Assembly (NCBI RefSeq): GCF_025165795.1
Contig: NZ_JAJAGO010000007.1
Coordinates: 333,034-397,033 of the forward strand
Source: Streptomyces gossypii
Lineage (GTDB): Bacteria > Actinomycetota > Actinomycetes > Streptomycetales > Streptomycetaceae
Reading direction: 5' to 3'
Length of the DNA: 64,000 nucleotides
Below are positions 25,658-33,846 of this stretch, piece by piece (position 1 is the first letter of the stretch; every line of letters begins with the position of its first letter). Position numbers and translations under genes: made by a program. Below the pieces are notes generated by a model. The model worked only from the letters and a program-made list of their open reading frames with translations, had not been told where the DNA came from and made no database searches.

Positions 25658-27037
25658 ATGCCGCCGATACCGCAGGCAGCCACGTCGCACCAGCCCGAGA
25701 CCCGTCTCATCGAGCAGCTGTACGGGAAGATCCTGCGCCGGAACCTCGGCGAGACCGAGTTCCACCAGGCCGTACGGGAGGTGCTGGAGACGCTCGGCCC
25801 GGTACTCGCCAAGCGCCCTGAGCTGGTCGACGCGAGAATCATCGAGCGGATCTGCGAGCCGGAGCGGCAGCTGATCTTCCGGGTGCCGTGGGCGGACGAC
25901 ACCGGGGACATCCACGTGAACCGGGGCTTCCGGGTGGAGTTCAGCAGCGCGCTGGGGCCGTACAAGGGCGGGCTGCGCTTCCACCCGTCGGTCAACCTGG
26001 GAATCGTGAAGTTCCTCGGCTTCGAACAGGTCTTCAAGAACGCGCTGACCGGAATGCCGATCGGCGGCGGCAAGGGCGGCAGCGACTTCGACCCCAAGAA
26101 CCGTTCGGATGCCGAGATCATGCGGTTCTGCCAGTCCTTCATGACGGAGCTGCACCGGCATCTGGGCGAGTACACCGATGTGCCCGCCGGGGACATCGGC
26201 GTCGGCGGGCGGGAGATCGGCTACCTCTTCGGCCAGTACAAGCGCATCACCAACCGGTACGAATCGGGCGTACTCACGGGCAAGGGCGTCGGCTGGGGCG
26301 GCGCCCAGGCCCGCACGGAGGCCACCGGATACGGCTGTGTGCTCTTCACGGCGGAGATGCTGCGCAGCCGGGGCGAGGACCTGGACGGGCGGCGAGTGGC
26401 GGTCTCCGGCTCCGGGAACGTCGCGATCTACGCCATCGAGAAGGCGCAGCAGCTCGGCGCGCGCGTGGTCAGCTGCTCCGACTCCGACGGCTATGTCGTC
26501 GACGAGAAGGGCATCGACCTGGCGCTCCTGAAGGAGATCAAGGAGACCGGACGCGGCCGGGTGGCGGACTACGCGGCGCGGCGCGGCGGTGACGCGCGTT
26601 TCGTGAGCGGGAGCGGCGTGTGGACGGTGCCGTGCGAGGTGGCACTGCCCTGCGCGACGCAGAACGAGCTGACCGCCGAGGATGCCGCCACCCTCGTACG
26701 AGGCGGTGTCAAGGCAGTCGCCGAGGGAGCGAACATGCCCACCACCCCGGAAGCGGTGCGCGTCCTGCAGGAGGCGGGGGTGGCGTTCGCACCGGGCAAG
26801 GCGGCGAACGCGGGCGGCGTGGCGACCAGCGCGCTGGAGATGCAGCAGAACGCCTCCCGCGACTCGTGGTCCTTCGCGCACACCGAGGACCGGCTCGCCG
26901 AGATCATGCGGCACATCCACGCCTCCTGCCACGACACGGCGGAGCGCTACGGCGCACCGGGCAACTACGTGGTGGGGGCCAACATCGCCGGGTTCGAACT
27001 GGTGGCGGAGGCCATGCTGGCCCAGGGCCTCATCTGA
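25658..27037 (+). CDS. gdhA: NADP-specific glutamate dehydrogenase
   Basis: This 459-residue hexameric-type GDH converts 2-oxoglutarate and ammonium to glutamate. Seen are FRVEFSSALGPYKGGLRFHP (substrate loop), NLGIVKFLGFEQVFKNAL, MPIGGGKGGSDFDPK with the catalytic Lys, DIGVGGREIGYLFGQY, the dinucleotide fold RRVAVSGSGNVAIYAIEK and ANAGGVATSALEM. Length fits the small NADP form rather than the 180-kDa type also found in actinomycetes. GAAAGGG lies eight to ten bases upstream of the ATG. A long leader with two hairpins precedes it. Confidence 0.95.
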   Translation: MPPIPQAATSHQPETRLIEQLYGKILRRNLGETEFHQAVREVLETLGPVLAKRPELVDARIIERICEPERQLIFRVPWADDTGDIHVNRGFRVEFSSALGPYKGGLRFHPSVNLGIVKFLGFEQVFKNALTGMPIGGGKGGSDFDPKNRSDAEIMRFCQSFMTELHRHLGEYTDVPAGDIGVGGREIGYLFGQYKRITNRYESGVLTGKGVGWGGAQARTEATGYGCVLFTAEMLRSRGEDLDGRRVAVSGSGNVAIYAIEKAQQLGARVVSCSDSDGYVVDEKGIDLALLKEIKETGRGRVADYAARRGGDARFVSGSGVWTVPCEVALPCATQNELTAEDAATLVRGGVKAVAEGANMPTTPEAVRVLQEAGVAFAPGKAANAGGVATSALEMQQNASRDSWSFAHTEDRLAEIMRHIHASCHDTAERYGAPGNYVVGANIAGFELVAEAMLAQGLI

Positions 27038-27109
27038 GGCGTCCGAGCCGGCCGAGCCCGATCGACGGCCCGCAGCACGTGCCCGCGCCCGCCCTCCGGC
27101 TCGCCCGGT

Positions 27110-27823
27110 TCAGTCCACCGGAGCCGGTACGGCCTCCGCACCGGCCGCCGGCGGGCGGACCGGGGCGGGCGCGGGCACCACGACGGCCGTTACCAGCAGT
27201 CCGTGCCCGGTGGCCCAGCGCCCCGTGAAGACCCGCAGCGGCCCTCCCGCCAGTTCCGGCCCGGGCACGAGCAGACGCGCGGTGAACGTACGGCTCTCCC
27301 AGTCGGCCTCCAGGACGGCATCCCGGAAGCCGAGCCAGCTGCCGGTGAGCGGGAACCATGCCTTGTACACCGCCTCCTTCGCGCTGAACAGCAGCCGGTC
27401 CCGGCTCGGCCCGATGCCACCGGCAGTGGCCCACTCGCGCTCCTCCGCGCCGGCCGTGACGGAGTCGAGGACACCCTCGGGCAGCGGCGCGTCGGGTTCG
27501 GCGTCGATGCCCAGCGACAGGATGTCCCCGGTACGGGCCACCGCCGCCGCACGGTAGCCCGCGCAGTGGGTGATGCTGCCCACCACGCCCTCCGGCCAGA
27601 TCGGTGCGCCCCGCTCCCCCGGAACGATCGCCGTCGGCGGGAATCCCAGCCCGGCCAGCGCGCGCCGGGCGCAGTGGCGGGCCGTCACATACTCCGCGCG
27701 GCGGGAGGCCACCGCGCGGGCGACCCTGGCCTCCTCCTCGGGGAACAGCGCGCCCTCCGGCGTTGCCGCATCCCCGAACACCTCCTGGGAAGCAGCACCG
27801 GCTGGGAGTATCTCCTCGATCAC
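27110..27823 (-). CDS. 4'-phosphopantetheinyl transferase (Sfp/EntD-like)
   Basis: This 237-residue protein activates carrier proteins by adding 4'-phosphopantetheine from CoA. Motifs present are SRRAEYVTARHCARRAL, GVVGSITHCAGYRAAAV, LGIDAEPDAPL (Mg-binding Asp and Glu) and LLFSAKEAVYKAWFPLTG. The order and spacing are those of EntD-type, single-chain enzymes used for NRPS/PKS/siderophore carriers. No carrier protein gene is in the window, so its partners lie elsewhere. It converges on gdhA. The ATG at 27821-27823 gives the expected family N-terminus. Confidence 0.92.
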   Translation of the reverse strand: MIEEILPAGAASQEVFGDAATPEGALFPEEEARVARAVASRRAEYVTARHCARRALAGLGFPPTAIVPGERGAPIWPEGVVGSITHCAGYRAAAVARTGDILSLGIDAEPDAPLPEGVLDSVTAGAEEREWATAGGIGPSRDRLLFSAKEAVYKAWFPLTGSWLGFRDAVLEADWESRTFTARLLVPGPELAGGPLRVFTGRWATGHGLLVTAVVVPAPAPVRPPAAGAEAVPAPVD

Positions 27824-27967
27824 GCCGTCTCCTCCGCCGCCCCGCGCCCGCCCCGCCTGTCGGCGCCCCTGTCACCCGCGCCCGACGCACTCTAGCGCGG
27901 CGGCCGGGGAGCGGACTCGGGGATGGAACGATGTCGGCACCAGCGAGAGCGGCGAACAGGAGCGGGC

Positions 27968-28936
27968 ATGAGCAATCTCGACACACAGCCGGTGCGGGAG
28001 CGGTGCGGCGGCCTGGAGGAGGTCGCGGCGGTCCCTGTCCGCGAGCTGCTGGAGCCGCGCCGGGTACCGCTGGGCGAATCCACCGTGGTGCGCAGGCTGC
28101 TGCCCAATCTGGGGCGCCGGATGGTGGGGGCCTGGTGCTTCGTGGACCACTACGGTCCGGACGACATCGCGGACGAGCCGGGCATGCAGGTGCCGCCGCA
28201 TCCGCACATCGGGCTCCAGACCGTCAGCTGGCTGCACGACGGCGAGGTGCTGCACCGGGACAGTCTCGGCAGCCTCCAGACCGTACGGCCGCGCGAGCTG
28301 GGGCTGATGACCTCGGGCCGGGCCATCGCGCACTCGGAGGAGTCCCCGCGCGAGCACGCGCCGCTGCTGCACGGCGCCCAGCTGTGGGTGGCGCTGCCGG
28401 ACGCCCACCGGCACACCGACCCGGCGTTCGAGCACCACGCGGAACTGCCCGCCGTCCGGGGCGGAGGCGGACTGGACGCGACGGTGATCCTGGGCACGCT
28501 CGACGGTGCGGCCTCACCGGGGCGTACGTACTCGCCGCTGGTCGGGGCGGACCTCTCACTGGCGGGCGGCACCGACGCGCGACTGCCGGTGGAACCGGAC
28601 TTCGAGTACGCGGTGCTGACGATGTCCGGTCCCTGCGAGGTCGACGGAGTACGGCTGGCTCCGGGCTCGATGCTCTATCTGGGGTGCGGACGCCGCGAGT
28701 TGCCGATCCGCGCGGACGCCGACAGCTCGCTGCTCCTGCTGGGCGGCGAGCCGTTCGAGGAGAATCTGGTGATGTGGTGGAACTTCGTCGGCAGGTCCGA
28801 GGCTGATATCCGGCGGGCTCGCGCCGACTGGATGACCGGCACCGGCTTCGGCACGGTCCATGGCTACGACGGCGCACCCCTGCCCGCCCCCGAGCTGCCC
28901 AACGCCCCCCTCAAACCCCGGGGAAGGACCCGCTGA
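27968..28936 (+). CDS. Pirin family protein
   Basis: This 322-residue bicupin has the pirin metal site in PHPHIGLQTVSWLHDGEVLHRDSLG (first cupin, three His and one Glu nearby) and SGRAIAHSEESP, with the C-terminal domain at about 200-300 including GGEPFEENLVMWWNFVGRS. Some bacterial pirins are quercetin dioxygenases, others regulate metabolism; the role here is unknown. AGGAG lies five bases before the ATG. A 66-base decayed copy of the region encoding PVRELLE(P/S)RRVPLGES is present at 35553-35618. Confidence 0.9.
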   Translation: MSNLDTQPVRERCGGLEEVAAVPVRELLEPRRVPLGESTVVRRLLPNLGRRMVGAWCFVDHYGPDDIADEPGMQVPPHPHIGLQTVSWLHDGEVLHRDSLGSLQTVRPRELGLMTSGRAIAHSEESPREHAPLLHGAQLWVALPDAHRHTDPAFEHHAELPAVRGGGGLDATVILGTLDGAASPGRTYSPLVGADLSLAGGTDARLPVEPDFEYAVLTMSGPCEVDGVRLAPGSMLYLGCGRRELPIRADADSSLLLLGGEPFEENLVMWWNFVGRSEADIRRARADWMTGTGFGTVHGYDGAPLPAPELPNAPLKPRGRTR

Positions 28937-29032
28937 CCAGGCAATCCACTGCTACCGCACGCTCCGCCCAAACGTCGTTGACTGCGCGCGCACCCGGATC
29001 CCCGACTGCCGTCGGGCCGTCTCTCCCAGCAG

Positions 29033-29280
29033 GAATCCTGACCGAGCCCGAGACCCTCGAGCTGGCAGGCCGCAGCCGCCGAAGGCCGCGGACGCCCAGC
29101 TGATCGACGAGCTGGTGAGCCGGGCTCAGGTCGAGGGCCTGCAACTGACCGGCGAGAACGGCCTGCTCCAGCAGTTGGCCAGACGGCTGCTGGAGTCCGC
29201 GCTCGAAGGCGAGATCACTGACCACCTCGGCTATGACAAGCATGATCCGGCTGGGAAGAACGGTGGGAGATCCGGGAACG
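29033..29280 (+). pseudogene. IS256-family transposase remnant (N-terminus)
   Basis: The frame reads LTEPETLELAG, then AQLIDELVSRAQVEGLQLTG, ENGLLQQLARRLLESALEGE and ITDHLGYDKHDPAGKNGGRS, which is the conserved start of IS256/mutator transposases. It stops at the point where the family reads NGxRxKTV, and the DDE domain is missing. Within the same frame an IS630-like piece follows directly. This is therefore a junction between two unrelated transposase scraps, not a functional gene. Confidence 0.8.
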
Positions 29281-29470
29281 GTTACGGCTGGGGGCGGCCG
29301 AGCGGTTCGAGCGCGGTCGGTCCGGCATCGCCGCCTCGGCTGAGCGATGAGCAATTCGTGCAGTTGGAGCGGGAGCTCGCCAAGAGGCCGGCCGCGCACG
29401 GCTGGGAGGACCAGCGCTGGCCCTGGGCCGGATCAAGACCGTGTCGGCTGACGCTTCCCCCTTACCTGCA
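29281..29470 (+). pseudogene. IS630-like transposase helix-turn-helix remnant
   Basis: A short HTH-type piece (AAERFERGRSGIAASAE in one frame, then LSDEQFVQLERELAKRPAAH and GWEDQRW in another) matches the N-terminal domain of winged-helix IS630-type transposases. Frame changes occur inside it and the DDE catalytic half is missing. The same family is represented by a longer remnant at 36631-36945; both end just after the GWxDQRW motif. Confidence 0.7.
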
Positions 29471-29525
29471 CGATCCAGGATGCACCGCTTTGTGGTCAGC
29501 GCCTCACGACATCACGAGTTCAACC

Positions 29526-29915
29526 TCAATGGGCGTCTTCGGGGAGCCGGACGATATGCGGGATACCGACGGGATTGCAGATCCAGTGGGCGTTCATTCC
29601 GGATGGGAGCGGCTCCAGTTCGTCCTGGGCGGCGATGCCGTGCGCAGTGAGGTGTGCGGTCGCCTGGTCGACGTCGTCGGTGAATAGCTCCAGCCACAGC
29701 TCGGCGCGGGAGTAGTTGTCGACACGGTCGAGCCACAGAGTCACCGGTCCGAACCGCACCGAGGCGCTCTGCGCGACGCCATCGGCGACGGCTTGGCCGC
29801 TCGCGTCGGTCACCTCCATGCCCAGTACGTCGCGGTAGAAGGCGAGGGTGCGGTCGAACTGTGCTTTGGGAAGCTTCATGGCGATGTTGTGGCCGCCGCG
29901 GAAGGTCGGGCTCAT
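29526..29915 (-). CDS. VOC/glyoxalase family protein
   Basis: This 129-residue protein has one betaalphabetabetabeta module pair: MKLPKAQFDRTLAFYRDVLG, VRFGPVTLWLDRVDNY, AELWLELFTDDVDQATAHL and PIGIPHIVRLPED-like NPVGIPHIVRLPEDAH at the end. The metal ligands are not clear. It is the third gene of an SRPBCC-ArsR-VOC operon; its ATG overlaps the ArsR stop. Such sets are often linked to small-molecule or antibiotic tolerance, but the substrate here is unknown. Confidence 0.8.
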   Translation of the reverse strand: MSPTFRGGHNIAMKLPKAQFDRTLAFYRDVLGMEVTDASGQAVADGVAQSASVRFGPVTLWLDRVDNYSRAELWLELFTDDVDQATAHLTAHGIAAQDELEPLPSGMNAHWICNPVGIPHIVRLPEDAH

Positions 29916-30271
29916 GGTTCGTTCTCCTTGGTCTGGTCGAGATGGTCACGCAGGACGCTCAGGTGGCTGTCCCAGTCGCGCGCGAGCGCGGCGAGGAAGG
30001 ACTGGGCCACGGCCACCGGTCCGGCTTGGAGGCGATAGCGGATCCGGCGCCGCTCCCCGGCCTCGGCCCGGACCAGCCCGGCGTCGGCCAGCAGGCCGAG
30101 GTGTTTGGCGATCGCCTGCCGCGAGATGGGCAGCCGGTCGGCCAGGTCGGTCGCGGTCGCCGGTCCGCGCGCGGCTAGTTCAGCGAGGATGCCGCGCCGG
30201 GTGGGGTCGGCCAACGCGGTGAAGACCTCCTGGGCGGTCGACTCGGCATCGGGGTGGTCAGGCGGCGGCAT
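29912..30271 (-). CDS. ArsR-family transcriptional regulator
   Basis: This 119-residue winged-helix repressor has FTALADPTRRGILAELAARG, TATDLADRLPISRQAIAKHL, GLVRAEAGERRRIRYRL and a C-terminal helix ending DHLDQTKENEP. There is no Cys metal site, so it belongs to the non-metal ArsR branch usually paired with SRPBCC (AHSA1) proteins. The gene overlaps SRPBCC by 14 bases and VOC by four. Two perfect dyads upstream of the operon (30708-30753) are the likely operators. Confidence 0.9.
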   Translation of the reverse strand: MPPPDHPDAESTAQEVFTALADPTRRGILAELAARGPATATDLADRLPISRQAIAKHLGLLADAGLVRAEAGERRRIRYRLQAGPVAVAQSFLAALARDWDSHLSVLRDHLDQTKENEP

Positions 30272-30692
30272 CGAGATACTCGGTCAGCTCGGCCAGCTCC
30301 GTCCGCCAGCCCGTGGCGTTGCCCTCGTAGGCGTCGGCCTGGTCGTCGGGCAGCTGGGCAAAGCCGGTTTCCACGACCGTGAGGCGGGTGCCCGCAGGTC
30401 TCGGCTCCAGCGTGAACTCCACGTAGGTTCGGCGCGGGTCGGATGGTGGCAGCCCTTCGATCGCCCATCGGTAGGAGAACCGGCGGGGCGGATCGACGAT
30501 CTGGATCCACAGGGTGTGTTCCTCGCCGTCGTTCCACCGCACCCGGGCCTGGCCGCCGGGGCGCAGATCGTCGATCTCGGCGCTGGAGCCGAACCAACCA
30601 CCGAGACCATCGGCCGTGGTCAGTGCCGCCCACACCTTCTCGGGCGGGTGGTGAAGTTCGAGCACGCGCTCGATGCGATCCGGTACGGGCAT
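30258..30692 (-). CDS. SRPBCC/AHSA1-like protein
   Basis: This 144-residue protein begins MPVPDRIERVLELHHPPEKVWAAL, the usual START-like entry helix-grip fold, followed by GLGGWFGSSAEIDDL, GEEHTLWIQIVDPPRRFSYRW and FTLEPRPAGTRLTVVETGF, and ends in a long amphipathic helix. Members bind hydrophobic ligands and are often regulated by a neighbouring ArsR protein, as here. Ligand unknown. GGGAGGG precedes the ATG at 30690-30692. It is the first gene of the operon. Confidence 0.85.
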   Translation of the reverse strand: MPVPDRIERVLELHHPPEKVWAALTTADGLGGWFGSSAEIDDLRPGGQARVRWNDGEEHTLWIQIVDPPRRFSYRWAIEGLPPSDPRRTYVEFTLEPRPAGTRLTVVETGFAQLPDDQADAYEGNATGWRTELAELTEYLDAAA

Positions 30693-30707
30693 CCGGCCCT
30701 CCCTGTA

Positions 30708-30753
30708 TAGCAACTCATTGATTGCTAAAAATGTATCGCAACTACCGAGTTGC
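30708..30753. promoter_or_regulatory. Two perfect dyads upstream of the SRPBCC-ArsR-VOC operon
   Basis: TAGCAA and TTGCTA (30708-30713, 30722-30727) flank an eight-base spacer; GCAACT and AGTTGC (30738-30743, 30748-30753) flank four bases. Both lie just upstream of the SRPBCC start in an AT-rich stretch unlike the surroundings. ArsR-type repressors bind such sites, so autoregulation is likely. Confidence 0.6.
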
Positions 30754-30833
30754 AGCAAGTTCCGTCCAGTCTGCCTCTGAGCCGGCTTTCCACCACTGCA
30801 CCGACGGCAGTCGGGCAGCCAGACGTAGCCCTG

Positions 30834-30858
30834 CGTCAGCAGCGGAAAGCTGCTGACG
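30834..30858 (-). terminator. Candidate terminator hairpin downstream of ppx/gppA
   Basis: CGTCAGCAGC and GCTGCTGACG form a perfect ten-base stem with a five-base GGAAA loop. It is placed 134 bases beyond the ppx-like stop and upstream of the SRPBCC operon promoter. No U-tract is present, which is common in Streptomyces terminators. Confidence 0.5.
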
Positions 30859-30991
30859 GACACGTCTTTCTCCGTACTGTCAGTGCGGCCGGGCGAGCAG
30901 GCGAAGCTGGGAGCCGGCCAGGTGCCCCACTTCCGCGGTACCCCAGCCGTTCTTGTCGTGCTGCCGCTTGTGGCTTGATGAACCTGGCCAT

Positions 30992-31993
30992 CTACCCACG
31001 AGTAAGCTTGAGTTGGCGACCGGCGGTCGGGTCGGCCAGGCTCGCACCAGCATGGTCCTCCGGGAACCAGGAACCGTGGTCCTCGATGCGCCGGAGGAGA
31101 ATTCCCTCACGGATCGCCCAGGGGCAGATGGTGAGGACCTCAAGGCCCATGAGCTTCATGGCCGTATGCCCGATCAGAGCGCCGGCCAAAGCCTGGGGGG
31201 CGCGCGGAGCGGAGATACCGGGCAGTTCGGCGCGCCGGGACGCAGGGACGGCGGACAGCCGGTCGATGCCTTCGCGCAGGCCCTTGCGGGTCAGTTTCCG
31301 TTCCAGAAAGGGACCGTGGCGCCCGGCTGGCGCGCCGCACAGCCGCCCCAGCTGGCTGAAGGTCCTCGACGTCGCCGCCGCCGTCAGCGGGCCCTCCCAC
31401 TGGATGCGAGCTGCGACGTCGCGCAGCTCGTGACGTATCCGGCGACGCACCTCCCGAAGCGCCTCGTTCGACGGTACGCCCTGGCATCGCAGGTGCTCGC
31501 GCGTCAGCCGGTTCGCTCCCAGGGGCAACGAGACGGCGAAATCGGGCAGGCGGCCCCGGCCAAAGGCAACTTCCAGCGAGCCGCCGCCGATGTCGAGCAC
31601 GGCCAGGGGCCCGGCCCGCCAGCCCATCCAGCGACGGGCAGCCAGGAACGTCAGTTCCGCCTCGACCTCACCGGGCAGTACGTGGAGCGGGACTTGGGTC
31701 TCCGCGCGGACGGTCGTCAGGACCTCGTCCCTGTTCGGAGCATCCCGGATCACGGCGGTCCCGAAGACAAACGGCTCCTCCGATGCCCACCGTGCGGCGT
31801 CGGCCCACTGCGTGGCCACTGCCTCGCAGAGCTGCTCCATCGCTTTGGGCCCGAGCCGGCGGTCCGGTCCCACCATCTGGGAGAGGCGCAGTCGCCATTT
31901 CGCCGTGTGCACCGGAAGCGGCGCTCCGTCCTTGGCGTCGGCGACCGCAAGCCGCACCGTGTTCGAACCCACGTCAACCACACTGATGCGCAT
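30992..31993 (-). CDS. Ppx/GppA phosphatase family protein
   Basis: This 333-residue protein of the ASKHA fold begins MRISVVDVGSNTVRLAVADA with the phosphate-1 motif and has VLDIGGGSLEVAFGRG (phosphate-2) near residue 150, and SLPLGANRLTREHL. Family members hydrolyse polyphosphate or convert pppGpp to ppGpp. It lacks the C-terminal HD domain of full-length GppA, matching the short actinobacterial forms. The ATG at 31991-31993 gives the correct family N-terminus; an earlier upstream start would add unrelated residues. A hairpin follows the gene. Confidence 0.88.
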   Translation of the reverse strand: MRISVVDVGSNTVRLAVADAKDGAPLPVHTAKWRLRLSQMVGPDRRLGPKAMEQLCEAVATQWADAARWASEEPFVFGTAVIRDAPNRDEVLTTVRAETQVPLHVLPGEVEAELTFLAARRWMGWRAGPLAVLDIGGGSLEVAFGRGRLPDFAVSLPLGANRLTREHLRCQGVPSNEALREVRRRIRHELRDVAARIQWEGPLTAAATSRTFSQLGRLCGAPAGRHGPFLERKLTRKGLREGIDRLSAVPASRRAELPGISAPRAPQALAGALIGHTAMKLMGLEVLTICPWAIREGILLRRIEDHGSWFPEDHAGASLADPTAGRQLKLTRG

Positions 31994-32168
31994 AGTGCGT
32001 GGGTACCCCTCCCGCATCGCCGTACACCGGAGGGCTGCCCCTGGGCCGGACACGCTGACCAGGAACCTCCGTCGGCGATGCGGGCGCAGCGCTCATGATG
32101 ATCGACTCCGACTCAGGGGCATCCACGACGGCAAGACCGGGGCGACCCCGACGTCACCACCCGCATGA

Positions 32169-32780
32169 TCACGGAAGCTCTCTCCCGTTCGGAGGAAGGC
32201 TGACGCCACCAGGCCCTCGTGTGGCCGTCCCGGGATCTCGACCCTGTGCGGCGGCTTGTCTGCGGGCTCGGTACGCCGCGGCTTTGACGCGGTTGCCGCA
32301 GCCCTCCATGCCGCACCAGGTGCGGCGTGCGCCGCGGGAGCGGTCAAGGTAGAGGCGAGTGCAGCCCGGCCGGCCGCACTCCTTCAAGCAGGCGTGACGG
32401 TCGGCGAGTACGGCGATCGCGCTGCGTGCGAGGTGGGCCAGCGCGGAGCGGAGGTCTCCCGACAGAAGCAGGCCCGCGTCGCTGAGTTCGACCGTGGGGA
32501 CCGGTCCGGCGGCGGCGGCGTTGACGATATCCAGGCTGGCCGGCGCATAGGGGCGGTCCCGCATGCGGTCGAGTGCCAGCTGGTAGATCGCCTCGCGGAG
32601 CCGCAGTGCGGAGGTGAAGGTCGCGGCGTCGGCGGTCACCTTGTCGGGGAGCTCGTCGCATTCGAGGACCCACTGCTCAAGATCGGCGGGGGCTGCCAGG
32701 AGGTCGACGGGCTTGTCTCGGGACCCGACGGTACCGACCAGGTCCAGAGCGGGGTTGCCGCTCACGAAGGCGAATCTCAC
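32169..32780 (-). CDS. CGNR zinc-finger (ABATE domain) regulator
   Basis: This 203-residue protein starts VRFAFVSGNPALDLVGTVGS, the usual ABATE-domain entry, and ends with a C-terminal CGNR zinc finger: CGRPGCTRLYLDRSRGARRT, WCGMEGCGNRVKAAAYR. The GTG at 32778-32780 is preferred because homologues begin at this point; a GTG at 32825 would add 15 residues and place a long dyad inside the coding region. A 14-base perfect inverted repeat spans the start codon, so self-repression is likely. Divergent to a HAD gene. Confidence 0.8.
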   Translation of the reverse strand: MRFAFVSGNPALDLVGTVGSRDKPVDLLAAPADLEQWVLECDELPDKVTADAATFTSALRLREAIYQLALDRMRDRPYAPASLDIVNAAAAGPVPTVELSDAGLLLSGDLRSALAHLARSAIAVLADRHACLKECGRPGCTRLYLDRSRGARRTWCGMEGCGNRVKAAAYRARRQAAAQGRDPGTATRGPGGVSLPPNGRELP

Positions 32781-32808
32781 ATCACCATCTTGACTGGTGA
32801 TGTGAGAT
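32774..32808. promoter_or_regulatory. Perfect 14-bp inverted repeat at the CGNR start
   Basis: ATCTCACATCACCA and its exact complement flank the seven-base spacer TCTTGAC. The dyad covers the CGNR start codon and the promoter-side sequence, 51 bases from the divergent HAD start. It is a strong candidate operator for the CGNR protein itself, possibly also controlling the HAD gene. Confidence 0.7.
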
Positions 32809-32858
32809 CGGGCAACAATCGTCACCTGTTGAACCGGTGACGAAATCTAGGAGTCCGG

Positions 32859-33563
32859 ATGGCCGAGGCATGTGACATCGAGGTCGTCGTCTTCGACATC
32901 CTCGGGACGATGGTCGACGAGCCAGGCGGGCTTCGAGCCGCCCTTCGCGACGCGCTGCCCGCGTCCGACGCCCCGTCCGCCACCGTGTCTGTCGAGCAAC
33001 TGCTCACCGTGTGGCAAGAGCATGTCGAGCACGAGCAGCAGCGGATAGGGGAGGCAACCCGGGCGTACGCCGACGCCGCGGTCATCGACCGCGAGGCAGC
33101 GGAGCGCGTAGCCGACTGCGCCGGGCTCACCGACCCGGTGGCCATCGAGCGACTGGCTACCGCCGGTCAGCGCCTGGAGCCCTGGGCCGACTCCCTCGCC
33201 GGACTCACCTCCCTGGCGCAGCGATTTCCCGTACTGGGGCTCTCCAACGCCAGCCGCGCGACTCTGCTCCGGCTCAACGCCCACGCCGGACTGCGCTGGC
33301 ACCAGGCTTTGTCCGCCGAAGACGCAAGGGCCTACAAGCCCGCACCGGACGTCTACCGGCTCGCGGTCGACGCGGCAGGGTGCCCACCAGAGCGCGTGCT
33401 GATGGTCGCCGCCCACGCCTGGGACCTTCGCGGAGCTCAGGCGGTGGGAATGCGAACCGCCTACGTCCGGCGGCCGGCCGGAGATCCCCCGGAGAGCACC
33501 GACACCTTCGATTGGCGCTCGGACAGCCTGGACGAGTTGGTCGCCGCATTGACGGCGCCGTAG
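32859..33563 (+). CDS. HAD-superfamily hydrolase, haloacid dehalogenase-like
   Basis: This 234-residue protein has the nucleophile motif VVVFDILGTMVDEPG, motif II LGLSNASRATLLRL (Ser-Asn-Ala as in type II haloacid dehalogenases), motif III Lys in DARAYKPAPDVYRLA, and motif IV MVAAHAWDLRGAQAVGM. The cap lies between about 18 and 105. The VAAHAWDL variant is typical of type II dehalogenases. The substrate is unknown. It is divergent from the CGNR regulator across a perfect dyad and may be its target. Confidence 0.88.
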   Translation: MAEACDIEVVVFDILGTMVDEPGGLRAALRDALPASDAPSATVSVEQLLTVWQEHVEHEQQRIGEATRAYADAAVIDREAAERVADCAGLTDPVAIERLATAGQRLEPWADSLAGLTSLAQRFPVLGLSNASRATLLRLNAHAGLRWHQALSAEDARAYKPAPDVYRLAVDAAGCPPERVLMVAAHAWDLRGAQAVGMRTAYVRRPAGDPPESTDTFDWRSDSLDELVAALTAP

Positions 33564-33605
33564 CAGCGGGGGTCCGCGGCGGGCCCGTGCACGCGCTCGG
33601 CTTCG

Positions 33606-33829
33606 TCATTCCCGGCGGCTCCTGGTGCGGTATTCGCCCGGGGCGAGGCCGCGGTGGCGCCGGAACGCCCGGCTGAAGGCGTGTGCGGAGGTGTAGCCCT
33701 GGACACGCTGATCGCGGCGGCGAGCGTGGCGGTGGTCCACAGGTGGGACGGCTCCTGGTGGATCTTCGTCAGGGCGTCCCGTACCGACGGGTCAAGGGCA
33801 AGAGCGTGCTCGACGTCTCCAGCGGGCAC
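33606..33829 (-). pseudogene. AraC-family regulator remnant (C-terminal DNA-binding piece)
   Basis: Two fragments of the AraC HTH domain in different frames abut: ALDPSVRDALTKIHQEPSHL, WTTATLAAAIS, then GYTSAHAFSRAFRRHRGLAP and GEYRTRSRRE before a stop. Between them the whole first HTH helix-loop region, about 40 residues, is deleted. The segment lies just downstream of an intact AraC/DJ-1 regulator on the same strand, but its sequence differs, so it is a relic of another regulator rather than a duplication. Confidence 0.75.
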
Positions 33830-33846
33830 TGACGTACTCGACGACC

